Assembly: GCA_052400625.1 (NCBI GenBank)
Contig: JBQTGH010000001.1
Source: Thermophagus sp052400625
GTDB lineage: Bacteria; Bacteroidota; Bacteroidia; Bacteroidales; Marinilabiliaceae
DNA: 64,000 nucleotides
Direction: 5' to 3' (one strand)
Each line of letters starts with the position of its first letter. The stretch's first letter is position 1. Under the pieces are notes generated by a model that was given only the letters and a program-made list of their open reading frames with translations, ran no database searches and was not told the origin of the DNA. A program made the translations under genes and the position numbers. Below are positions 35,650-44,298 of the stretch, one piece after another.

Positions 35650-36792
35650 CTATATTTTAATATATATGTGCCTTTTATGCAGCACCAAACCCAACATCCA
35701 ACAAATTAACATATAAACGATTGCGGTTAGTAGTGAACCCAATGCACCAGGTGTTATAGTTTGAAAAATCCTTTCACTGACCCATTCAAATATATTTAAC
35801 CCATTTCTAGCAGGAATCAGACATAAGGTGACAAAAAACAATTCGGAAAACAGGTAAATAAACAAAGAATTTTTGCCAAACACATCGAAAAACACAATTC
35901 CTTTTCTGATTTTCTTAATCTCAAGTATATATATCAGAACAGCCATAATCGATAAATCCAGGCCCACAGTGTAAAGCACGAAAGAACTTGTCCATAATTT
36001 TTTGCTAATTGGAAAAACTAAATTCCACCATACTGCCAATGCGGTCAATGCAAATCCAACCATTAAAAGTTTTGCAACGCCTTCAAAAGATTTGCCCTTC
36101 CGTTGTATAAATACTCCGGCCATATAGCCCATTACAACATTCACGATGGAAGGTAATGTGCTCAACAATCCTTCCGGATCAAAGGGGATACAATCTTTTT
36201 TATAAATATGCCCCAACCCCAAAATCGATAAATCAAACTTTGACGCGGCATTGGTAGCCATCTCATATTCCACCCCGGGATCTCCAAAAAAATACAGAAT
36301 ACCCCAATAACCAAAAAGAATCCCAATACAAAAAATGATAACAGCTCTTTTGGATAGATAAAAGATAAGTATTGATGCGAAAAAATAACAAAGAGCTATC
36401 CGCTGAAGCACTCCCATTATTCTGGTTTCAGAAATAGGCTTCAGAATCAAATCGCCACCTTCTCCAAGCTTAAAAAAAGGAAACCAATACATTAAGTATC
36501 CCAACAAAAAAATAACGATAGTTCTCTTAAGAATCTTAAGCCACAACCCCCTAGCTGTAGCAAGCTTCATTTTTCGCATGGAAAAACTCATTGAATTTCC
36601 CACTGCAAACAGAAAGGAAGGAAAAACCAAATCGGCCAAGGTAAATCCAATCCATGGAGCATGGATTAAAAATCCATAAATTTCAGCTCCTGTTCCCGGG
36701 GTATTGACCAGAATCATTAAGGCTATAGTCAGCCCTCGAAACACATCCAACGAAAGAAAACGCTCCTGCTTGTTGATTATAATTCCCTCCAT
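35650..36792 (-). CDS. HGSNAT-like membrane acetyltransferase
   Basis: A 380-residue polytopic membrane protein (about ten segments) of the heparan-alpha-glucosaminide N-acetyltransferase / DUF5009 family. It opens with RFLSLDVFRGLTIALMILVN and has IHAPWIGFTLADLVFPSFLFAVG (key ends IHAPW and LVFP), matching the human enzyme around its active-site histidine; here that is His44. The human protein moves acetyl groups from cytosolic acetyl-CoA across the lysosomal membrane onto terminal alpha-glucosamine. By analogy this protein would acetylate a glucosaminide on the periplasmic side of the inner membrane (inference). It starts one base after the stop of the GH89 gene, whose enzyme removes exactly the alpha-GlcNAc product. 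The acceptor specificity is not provable from sequence, and other O-acyl acceptors remain possible. Confidence 0.8.
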   Translation of the reverse strand: MEGIIINKQERFLSLDVFRGLTIALMILVNTPGTGAEIYGFLIHAPWIGFTLADLVFPSFLFAVGNSMSFSMRKMKLATARGLWLKILKRTIVIFLLGYLMYWFPFFKLGEGGDLILKPISETRIMGVLQRIALCYFFASILIFYLSKRAVIIFCIGILFGYWGILYFFGDPGVEYEMATNAASKFDLSILGLGHIYKKDCIPFDPEGLLSTLPSIVNVVMGYMAGVFIQRKGKSFEGVAKLLMVGFALTALAVWWNLVFPISKKLWTSSFVLYTVGLDLSIMAVLIYILEIKKIRKGIVFFDVFGKNSLFIYLFSELFFVTLCLIPARNGLNIFEWVSERIFQTITPGALGSLLTAIVYMLICWMLGLVLHKRHIYIKI

Positions 36793-36793
36793 A

Positions 36794-39025
36794 TTAATAA
36801 TTGTAATCTATTTGAGGTTGCATATTGGTTAAAGGAATTATCTTATCCCTATATTTCTTATACAATTCAACAACTATTTCAGCTGAGTTACCCTGAGGAT
36901 TAACGGGAAATTCTTTCTTTGACAACACCCATTGCCATTCCCATTGCTTTATATTTTCGTCGAAGTCATTTTGATCAAAATGCCCCCAATGAGTTCGAAC
37001 CTGATCAAAAAACTGCTCCCATCGAGGTTTATAAAAATCACTTAACAGTCCGCTCCATTGGCGGTTACTATATTCGTGCAAACGGTTATTGGCGTCGCCC
37101 CATAATGTTATCAAATTACGGGCGTTTTGCTCATACAACTCTTTTTCTCCGGGCGTAAAACCGCACTTACGAGCATCGGCAAGCCATGGCCCCAGCAAAA
37201 AATCCTTACGGGTGCCCAGCAACCGATCCATATCATCAATCAGTGCAATAAACGCCTTACTATATTGTTCAAATTTGGCCTTATCATCATTTTTATAAGC
37301 CAGCGAAATCTGTTGTTGTAAGGGCAATGCATAATTGGCTAAAACCTGCCGGGTAACATCCACTAAATCGTATAGAAATCCATCATATTGTTCACACCTA
37401 GCAATCGATCTGACAAACAAATCCCACGATGGCAGCAAATCTGCAGGTGCATAGTTTAATTTGGTACGGGCCCATCTTCTATATCCATCAAAAGTTGGTC
37501 GGGAAACAATAATGGATTCAGCCCCGTCTCTGATTGTTTTCCCATTATATACCGTTTGAACCAAGATATTCCATGCCTCCTCCAATTCCTGAGTGGTTGT
37601 TCCGTATCGGTTTTTAATGTACCTCTTTAACCATGCATCAAGATCAATCGGCGTATCGCGCCATGTATTGTCGGTCATTAATTCATATAAAACCGGATTC
37701 TGCTCAATGGCTTCCATGGTTAATCCAATCCCCTTCATTTGTCCGGAATTTTCATCACGTAAGGCTTTTGCAGGATTATGGGCCACATTCTCAATACGGC
37801 CGAACATACTTATATTTCCGCCAAAGTTGTGCAACATATTCCAGATCCAATGTTTCCCATAAAACGCTTCCGTTCTTTTCCAAACAGGTTCAATTTCTGC
37901 CGCTAAATCGAGAATGATCATCCGGTCATCAGGGATAGCACCAAGCAATCCTCTGATTTGTGGCGATTTCCAGAAATCGCGATGACTATAAAACAACCAA
38001 CCCTGCATAACCCAGACAGCTTCCGGGTCGGCTGACGTCATACCTTCAAATATTTTCTTACTTAACTGTGATAAATATTCTGGATCATCTGTAGGAGGTG
38101 CATTCTCATTAAAGGTGTCGGCCGAATAAAGATGATCCGTTCCGTAAACCTGCGTTTGCAGTTCAAGGAATTTTCGGCCAATTTCAGCAAACAAGGGATC
38201 TTCAGCATCCAGAATAAACGTATCGTCAAAGCCGTTGCCCCAATTGGTTTTTTTGAGGTTTGCATCGGGAAAATACTTCTTAAAAGATGCAGGCACATGC
38301 CCCGTAAATGCAGGTAATACAGGTTTAATTCCCAATTCACGCTCACGTTGAACTATTTTTTGCTGTAGATCTCTATGACTTTCTTTCCAACTCTTTGGGA
38401 GAGGACCGCCCCAACCATCCAAATTTCCCATCCAAAACCAGGAAAAATAGGCCGGCCCACTAAAAAATGGATCTAAATCCTCTTTTTTAAAGCCATATGA
38501 TTGATACACCTGATTCCAGATATATTCCTGCCCGGTAATGGACAGCGACATATTTATTCCGTGCAAGGCCATCCAGTCGATCTCTTTCTCCCAACGCTCC
38601 CAATCCCACCAACTCATGCTGTAATTAAAGGTACAATAATTAAGATAGTAACGGTATTCATAAGGACTTTCTTTACGAATCCTTGCCTCAATAACAGGTA
38701 GTTTTTCAGGCAAATTCAGATTCGTTCCGTTCCACGTTATCTGGCAATGACAATATTCTTTTAAATAATAATACAACGCCGAGGCAATGGAAACGCCACT
38801 GTTTCCCCGCAATACAATTTGGTCTTTTTGAGAGGATATCTCGAACCAATCAAGTGTATCAGTGTCTTCTATTTCAACAAGGAACTGGTCAGCATGCTCT
38901 GAAATAACGCGACGAATCAACTCATATGAAGATTTTTCATTCTCATCATGTTCTGGTTGAGTTGAGCAACCAACCAGAACATAACAGATAAAAAACATTA
39001 TTAAATGATAAAATATTGATCTCAT
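36794..39025 (-). CDS. GH89 alpha-N-acetylglucosaminidase lipoprotein (NAGLU-like)
   Basis: A 743-residue family GH89 enzyme removing terminal alpha-linked N-acetylglucosamine, homologous to human NAGLU. The lipobox is VLVGC (Cys20). The N-terminal domain (about 30-110) precedes the TIM-like barrel starting at YEYRYYLNYCTFNYSMSWWDW (key parts YRYYLNYCT and SMSWWDW), and an all-helical C-terminal domain covers about 460-740. Candidate catalytic residues are Glu307 in DTFNENAPP and Glu438 in GLTMEAIEQNP; their spacing of 131 is close to that of the human pair. Full length for the family. It sits 293 bases after a GH92 gene, so it may have its own promoter, and is tightly coupled to the acetyltransferase gene. 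Substrates of bacterial members include heparan-type chains and alpha-GlcNAc-capped mucin glycans. Confidence 0.92.
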   Translation of the reverse strand: MRSIFYHLIMFFICYVLVGCSTQPEHDENEKSSYELIRRVISEHADQFLVEIEDTDTLDWFEISSQKDQIVLRGNSGVSIASALYYYLKEYCHCQITWNGTNLNLPEKLPVIEARIRKESPYEYRYYLNYCTFNYSMSWWDWERWEKEIDWMALHGINMSLSITGQEYIWNQVYQSYGFKKEDLDPFFSGPAYFSWFWMGNLDGWGGPLPKSWKESHRDLQQKIVQRERELGIKPVLPAFTGHVPASFKKYFPDANLKKTNWGNGFDDTFILDAEDPLFAEIGRKFLELQTQVYGTDHLYSADTFNENAPPTDDPEYLSQLSKKIFEGMTSADPEAVWVMQGWLFYSHRDFWKSPQIRGLLGAIPDDRMIILDLAAEIEPVWKRTEAFYGKHWIWNMLHNFGGNISMFGRIENVAHNPAKALRDENSGQMKGIGLTMEAIEQNPVLYELMTDNTWRDTPIDLDAWLKRYIKNRYGTTTQELEEAWNILVQTVYNGKTIRDGAESIIVSRPTFDGYRRWARTKLNYAPADLLPSWDLFVRSIARCEQYDGFLYDLVDVTRQVLANYALPLQQQISLAYKNDDKAKFEQYSKAFIALIDDMDRLLGTRKDFLLGPWLADARKCGFTPGEKELYEQNARNLITLWGDANNRLHEYSNRQWSGLLSDFYKPRWEQFFDQVRTHWGHFDQNDFDENIKQWEWQWVLSKKEFPVNPQGNSAEIVVELYKKYRDKIIPLTNMQPQIDYNY

Positions 39026-39318
39026 TGGTTTCTCATTTTTCTATTAGATGAAGATTCAATCATATGATTTACTACATCTTTTAGAACACAAGGTGTCGAA
39101 GAATCTTCTCCTTCAATTTTGATGCTTTCTAATTCCCTATTAGGAGCATCATCAAAAAAATATAACGCCCGTTATTTATCTTCCTCATGTATCAAATAAT
39201 GTTTTTATACACTATTATTCGCCTACCAACCAAGCTCCCCGGCAACATTCCCCAAACACCCCATATCACAAACAATATGAAAATTTAAAATCCATCCATC
39301 AGAATCATTTGCGGATTG

Positions 39319-41625
39319 CTACAACTCATTATCCGACAATGAAGGAGGCAACATTTCCTTGCCCCAATTGTCAGAAGGCTTTGGCCCCATATTAAGGATC
39401 AAAGTTCCTCCTTTTACGATTTCACTGTGCTCAATCCAGGATAGGTTATAGTCAATACCATTTAACTGCACCGATTCAATAAATTTGTTTTGAGGTGAAA
39501 AATTCTTCGTCTGAATAATAAAATCCTTACCATTTTCTTGATGTATGGTGATTTTGCGGAAATATGGGGCGTTTATCAAGTAGTATGATTGACCGGCATT
39601 CGGATATAACCCGATCATATGAAAAGCCAGCCAGGACGACATGGCTCCGGAATCATCATTCCCGGGAATGCCACTCGGAGTACAATTGTAATTTTTATCG
39701 ATAATAGCATGAATCCGCTCATTACTTAAATCGGGTCGTCCAATCCAGTGATACAGATTTGGACTTAAAAAAGATGGCTCATTTGCCACATTATACAGCC
39801 CCAAATCAAACAAAGTATTTAGCCGTTTCATAAAAGCCTCTTTTCCCCCTGACAACGCCACCAATTTCGCTACATCATGAGGTACCGATAATGAATACTC
39901 CCACGAGTTAGCTTCATAGAAAAAGCCGCACCACCAACATACGCAAATAGGCCAATCTTGCATAACCGGAGTATAGCGGACATAACTTGTTCTTCCGTAT
40001 TTTGTACCACACTGAATGCTGTCGACCCAATTTCCATTGGCATCTTTGGGCATAATAAAACCTCTGGAACCGTGATCTTCTATATCGCGCCAAAGATTTT
40101 GCCAATTATTCGCCTGTTTAATAAACCGCCAGTATTCACCTCTGCGTTTTATGTTTTTGGCAACAATAGCTAAGCAATAATCGTTATAGGCATATTCAAG
40201 AGTGCGGTTCCCCGCCCGGACAAAATCGGTGGAAACATATCCCAACCGGTTATAATCAGTCAGACCACCCCGACCCTCCTTCTCCTCATTGTTTCCGGGA
40301 GGGATAGTCGCATCTTTCAACATAGCATCCAACGCCAGTTTATAATTTATTCCTTCCAACCCCTTTACAAAAGCATCAGCAATAACCACCTCGCCATTTG
40401 AACCACCTTGTGTTCGTCCATTATGGTTTCCGCTACGTGCGTCTGGCATATATCCCTCGCGTTTATAGATCTCTAGCATACTATTAATAATATCTACCTG
40501 ACGCGATGGCGTTAACAATGTAATTAAAGGGCTTGAAGAACGATATGTATCCCAAATGGCATAAAAATCATCATAGTATGGTGCGTTATTTTCCCAAAGC
40601 GGGTTTTCGCCAGTCCGATCTACGGGCATGAGCATGGTATGATACAATCCTGTATACAACATTTTTTTCAGCTCATCCGGGGCATCCTCTTCCACTTCCA
40701 ACCGCTTAAATATCGATTCCCATTTTTGCTGCACCTGTTCTAGGGTCCGGGAAAAATCCCAATGAGGTATTTCATGGTCAATATTAGCCCGTGCCTTTAA
40801 TTCACTCAAAAAGGAAATACCCATTTTCATTTGCACATCATTCGTTTCTCCCGTAAAGGCCAGTATCGCACCGGTTTTTGCCCCCGTGTCAATCTGAATT
40901 TTTTGGTCGGGATACAGGCGCTCTCCCTTCCAGGTGGAAAACTCTGTAAAAGGCTGATCAAATACGGCTGAAAAGTAAACAGTATATGCGCCACCATTAT
41001 TCCATCCGCCACGAATACGACTGTAGCCACGAACCTCATAGTCGGAAACAATCTCAATTTCAGAACTTACAAATTGTTGTGCTTCCCGGGCCTCGGGGTT
41101 AGGAACTGACGGTTCTCCCAGAAACTTTCCTAAATCAATCTTTACAAATCGTTTTACGCCCTGCGGATAGGAGAAATGATAGAAAGCGGCCCTGTCAGAG
41201 GTCGTTATTTGCGTTTGGATATTCCATCTGCTAAGATTTACACTGTAGTAGCCAAGTTCTACTTGTTCTTCGTTTCTGTGTGATGTGGGCTCTAAGGTAA
41301 TGGAGCCATCCTCAGACAAAAAGGGCATCACCGAAATATTTCCATACTTGGGTCCCCCTCCGGTGCCACTGACATGAACCTGACTAAATCCATAAATTTC
41401 CTTATTGGGATCTGCAGAATAGCCACTATTTGATTTCACATCGTTATCGGGACCGGGTTTTATCATTCCGTAAGGAGCTGATGGTCCAATAAAAACATTT
41501 CCTAACCCCTCCGAGCCTATTAGTGGGTCAACAAACTTATAGTATTGTGCCTGAATAGGCATCAAAAAGAATAGGAAGATCAATAATAAGTTCCAATTTT
41601 TTAGAAGTCTGTTTTTCACCATCAT
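39319..41625 (-). CDS. GH92 alpha-mannosidase (secreted)
   Basis: A 768-residue GH92 calcium-dependent exo-alpha-mannosidase with a type I signal peptide (cleavage near PIQAQ). The N-terminal beta-sandwich (about 28-290; FVDPLIGSEGLGNVFIGPSAP in part, with PYGMIKPGPD) is followed by the (alpha/alpha)6 barrel (about 300-768). The acid motif is seen as YEANSWEYSLSVPHD (Glu571) and the base aspartates as GNDDSGAMSSW (Asp657, Asp658), both close to the family consensus. It is paired with a second GH92 immediately upstream; tandem GH92s usually split linkage specificities such as alpha-1,2 and alpha-1,3. Two adjacent ATGs are possible starts. Confidence 0.92.
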   Translation of the reverse strand: MMVKNRLLKNWNLLLIFLFFLMPIQAQYYKFVDPLIGSEGLGNVFIGPSAPYGMIKPGPDNDVKSNSGYSADPNKEIYGFSQVHVSGTGGGPKYGNISVMPFLSEDGSITLEPTSHRNEEQVELGYYSVNLSRWNIQTQITTSDRAAFYHFSYPQGVKRFVKIDLGKFLGEPSVPNPEAREAQQFVSSEIEIVSDYEVRGYSRIRGGWNNGGAYTVYFSAVFDQPFTEFSTWKGERLYPDQKIQIDTGAKTGAILAFTGETNDVQMKMGISFLSELKARANIDHEIPHWDFSRTLEQVQQKWESIFKRLEVEEDAPDELKKMLYTGLYHTMLMPVDRTGENPLWENNAPYYDDFYAIWDTYRSSSPLITLLTPSRQVDIINSMLEIYKREGYMPDARSGNHNGRTQGGSNGEVVIADAFVKGLEGINYKLALDAMLKDATIPPGNNEEKEGRGGLTDYNRLGYVSTDFVRAGNRTLEYAYNDYCLAIVAKNIKRRGEYWRFIKQANNWQNLWRDIEDHGSRGFIMPKDANGNWVDSIQCGTKYGRTSYVRYTPVMQDWPICVCWWCGFFYEANSWEYSLSVPHDVAKLVALSGGKEAFMKRLNTLFDLGLYNVANEPSFLSPNLYHWIGRPDLSNERIHAIIDKNYNCTPSGIPGNDDSGAMSSWLAFHMIGLYPNAGQSYYLINAPYFRKITIHQENGKDFIIQTKNFSPQNKFIESVQLNGIDYNLSWIEHSEIVKGGTLILNMGPKPSDNWGKEMLPPSLSDNEL

Positions 41626-41774
41626 GAATACATTTACTTATTTTAGATAATAAAAAAGATTGTTTGCAAAAACGACCACAATACCCTACTGTTTTACCTT
41701 TTAGATGAGATGCCTGTCTCCAATATTCATACAAACACAATATATTTCCCTTCTGGCAGGTGAAGGCAATCACT

Positions 41775-44096
41775 CTATTTAGTTGCCCATTGCTCATTGG
41801 GCGCTTTGCCCATATTCAGAATCAGCGTTCCACCTTTAACAATATCATTGTGCAAAACGTACCAATTTTGAAGTGCCTTACCATTCCACTGGGCTGATTG
41901 AATATATCTATTTTGATCTGAGTTATTTCTGACCTCTATCACTAATTTCTCCCCCGAATAATAACGAGGATTGAGTTGAATGGTAATTCGATCAAAAACA
42001 GGACTCCCCAACTCCAAAATAGGTTCCAATGAACATCCCCCCTTCATTGAAAACAACCCCATTTTCATTAACACTGCTAATGAACCCATCATTCCCTGAT
42101 CTTCATCTCCATTGTAACCTTGATCGGGACTTAGGTCCTCATAAACCTCTTCGACAACCCTACGCGACCAATATTGTGTTAACCATGGCTTACCCAGATA
42201 ATTAAAGATGAAGGCTGTTTGAATAGATGGCTGATTGCCATAATTAATCGGTATTCGCACAAATTCGGGATGCCTCTCTCTTTGATGGGAAGAACCGGCT
42301 GTAAAACCAAGTTTTTCAGCCTCCACAAAAGACTGGTTTAATAGAAAGGATACGGCTTCATCTCCACCCATCAACTGACTCAGACCCTCAATATCATGCG
42401 GCACAAACCAAGTATTTTGAGCCCCATTGGCTTCAATAAAACCATTTTCATATTGATAGGGATCAAAATCTGCTTTCCACTGGCCTTCTTTATTCTTTGG
42501 CCGCATCCAACCACTGATTGAATCAAATAAATTTTTATAGTTGTAACTCCTCCCTAGAAAGTACCGGAAATCATCCGTTTTATTCATTTTTTTTGCCAGC
42601 TGCGCCAAGGCCCAATCCTGATATGCATATTCTAACGTTTGACTAGCCCCATCCTGATGAGATCCATAAATAACATCTGAAAGCGGATAAGGAACATATC
42701 CTTTTTCCATATAGTATAACAATCCTCCTCCAATATTGGTATTATGTTCATAGCCAATTTTCTCCATAATACCGCCTGGCATTTGATTTTTTCTAAGTGC
42801 CTGATAAATATTTTCCAAGTCATCTTTGACGATCCCTTTCTGAATGGCACTGATAATAAATGGGTTTGACGACGCTCCCGTCATGACATAGGTATAATTA
42901 CCTCCCGAAGGCCCCCGAGGAATCAATCCCCCATCACGGTAATACTGCATCAGGGATTGAACAAATTCATCCATCATTTCAGGATAAACCAACCCCCAAA
43001 GTGTATTGAGGGTCCACTGAGCTCCCCAAAACGAATCGGAATTATAATGATTAAACAATGGCTCTCCTTTATCATTAAGAGGAAGTTGTCCTATTCTGAA
43101 TTCGTCACCAAAATTGTCGGGATAAGCTCCATTGACATCACTAATAATGCGTCTTCCTTGTAATGCATGCCATAAGTCGGTATAAAAACGTTGTTGTTCT
43201 TCTTCGGTTCCTCCTTCTATTTCAATTCGGGATAGTACAGCATCCCATTCATGGACCGATTCATTAACAACACGATAAAACTCCCATCCGGATAATTCCT
43301 CTTTCATATTTATCTCTGCATTTTCAACAGAGGTATAAGATATTGCCAATTTCACCTTCAAGGGTTTACTCAATTGATTTTCAAAATAAACCACATAATT
43401 ACCGGTTGACGGATCTCGCTCAATGTCTTCAATCGGGGAATTAAATTGGGCCGCAAAATAGACTGTACAGGGTTTTGGCCGGCGGAATGTGGGCAGATTG
43501 GTTACCTGCCCGGTTATTAAGGTTGGCTCCTGTGCTTTAATAATTCCATTATTCATAAAGCTGGGCCCCAATTGTCCATTCAGATTAAAAAGCAAAGCGA
43601 TTTTTCCATCACTTGTGTAACGATGAAAACCTACTCGTTTCGTGGAAGTAAGCTCGGCTTTGATTTGATATCTATCCAAAAAAAGCTGATGATAACCCGG
43701 AAATACCTGTTCTGTTTGATGATTAAAGCTGGAATAATAATCATGAAACATTGATCTCTTATCAATTAAATCCGGGTTTATAGGCATTATTGATGGACCA
43801 GCCAACTGCCACGCATGAATATGACTAAACCCCTTTACAGTATCACTGTCATATTTATACCCACTTTCCCAGGCGCCATCAATTTCCGTATCAGGACTTA
43901 AATTAACCATCCCAAAGGGGCGCGATGCAGAAGAAAAAAAGAACCACCGGGAATGGTTCGTTCCTAATAGAGGATATACTTTCTTGGCATATATACTGTC
44001 CGAAATTCCTCCGTCATTGTTCACCTCACAGGATAGCCCCAGAGAAAGAAAAAACAGACTCCCCATTATCCTGAAGAAAGATCGTTGTATGACCAT
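41775..44096 (-). CDS. GH92 alpha-mannosidase-like lipoprotein
   Basis: A GH92 protein of about 773 residues from the ATG at 44096; the frame opens further upstream to 44177, but only the 44096 start gives a lipoprotein signal (SLGLSC, Cys23). It carries the GH92 opening VYPLLGTNHSRWFF, SRPFGMVNLSPDTE and KGFSHIHAW. The acid motif is IEANGAQNTWFVPHD. The base motif reads YNGDEDQGMMGS where the family norm is GNDD-G; the first aspartate position is Glu, so the mechanism or metal binding may differ slightly. It is the first enzyme gene after susD in PUL 2, separated by a hairpin spacer. Alpha-mannosidase action is likely but the linkage is unknown. Confidence 0.88.
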   Translation of the reverse strand: MVIQRSFFRIMGSLFFLSLGLSCEVNNDGGISDSIYAKKVYPLLGTNHSRWFFFSSASRPFGMVNLSPDTEIDGAWESGYKYDSDTVKGFSHIHAWQLAGPSIMPINPDLIDKRSMFHDYYSSFNHQTEQVFPGYHQLFLDRYQIKAELTSTKRVGFHRYTSDGKIALLFNLNGQLGPSFMNNGIIKAQEPTLITGQVTNLPTFRRPKPCTVYFAAQFNSPIEDIERDPSTGNYVVYFENQLSKPLKVKLAISYTSVENAEINMKEELSGWEFYRVVNESVHEWDAVLSRIEIEGGTEEEQQRFYTDLWHALQGRRIISDVNGAYPDNFGDEFRIGQLPLNDKGEPLFNHYNSDSFWGAQWTLNTLWGLVYPEMMDEFVQSLMQYYRDGGLIPRGPSGGNYTYVMTGASSNPFIISAIQKGIVKDDLENIYQALRKNQMPGGIMEKIGYEHNTNIGGGLLYYMEKGYVPYPLSDVIYGSHQDGASQTLEYAYQDWALAQLAKKMNKTDDFRYFLGRSYNYKNLFDSISGWMRPKNKEGQWKADFDPYQYENGFIEANGAQNTWFVPHDIEGLSQLMGGDEAVSFLLNQSFVEAEKLGFTAGSSHQRERHPEFVRIPINYGNQPSIQTAFIFNYLGKPWLTQYWSRRVVEEVYEDLSPDQGYNGDEDQGMMGSLAVLMKMGLFSMKGGCSLEPILELGSPVFDRITIQLNPRYYSGEKLVIEVRNNSDQNRYIQSAQWNGKALQNWYVLHNDIVKGGTLILNMGKAPNEQWATK

Positions 44097-44252
44097 TAGC
44101 AATATGAAATATTGATTATTATTGAAATTAATGAGAGACAGAAAAATACATCCCCATTTCCAAAACCGAACAGGCATCAGTTCTGAGGCATTGATACGTC
44201 AACCTAAATTATTCTGCCCACCTAAAAGGCACTAAAAACAAACGAAATAAGA

Positions 44253-44278
44253 GGAGGAGGTTTTTTGCAACCTCCTCC
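44253..44278 (-). terminator. Intra-operon hairpin after susD of PUL 2
   Basis: Perfect ten-base inverted repeat GGAGGAGGTT ... AACCTCCTCC with a six-base loop, about 20 bases behind the susD stop. The transcribed strand continues with TCTTATTTCG, not a clean T run. Its place matches the hairpin after susD in PUL 1. Confidence 0.6.
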
Positions 44279-44298
44279 ATCTACTAAGAAGTATGAAG

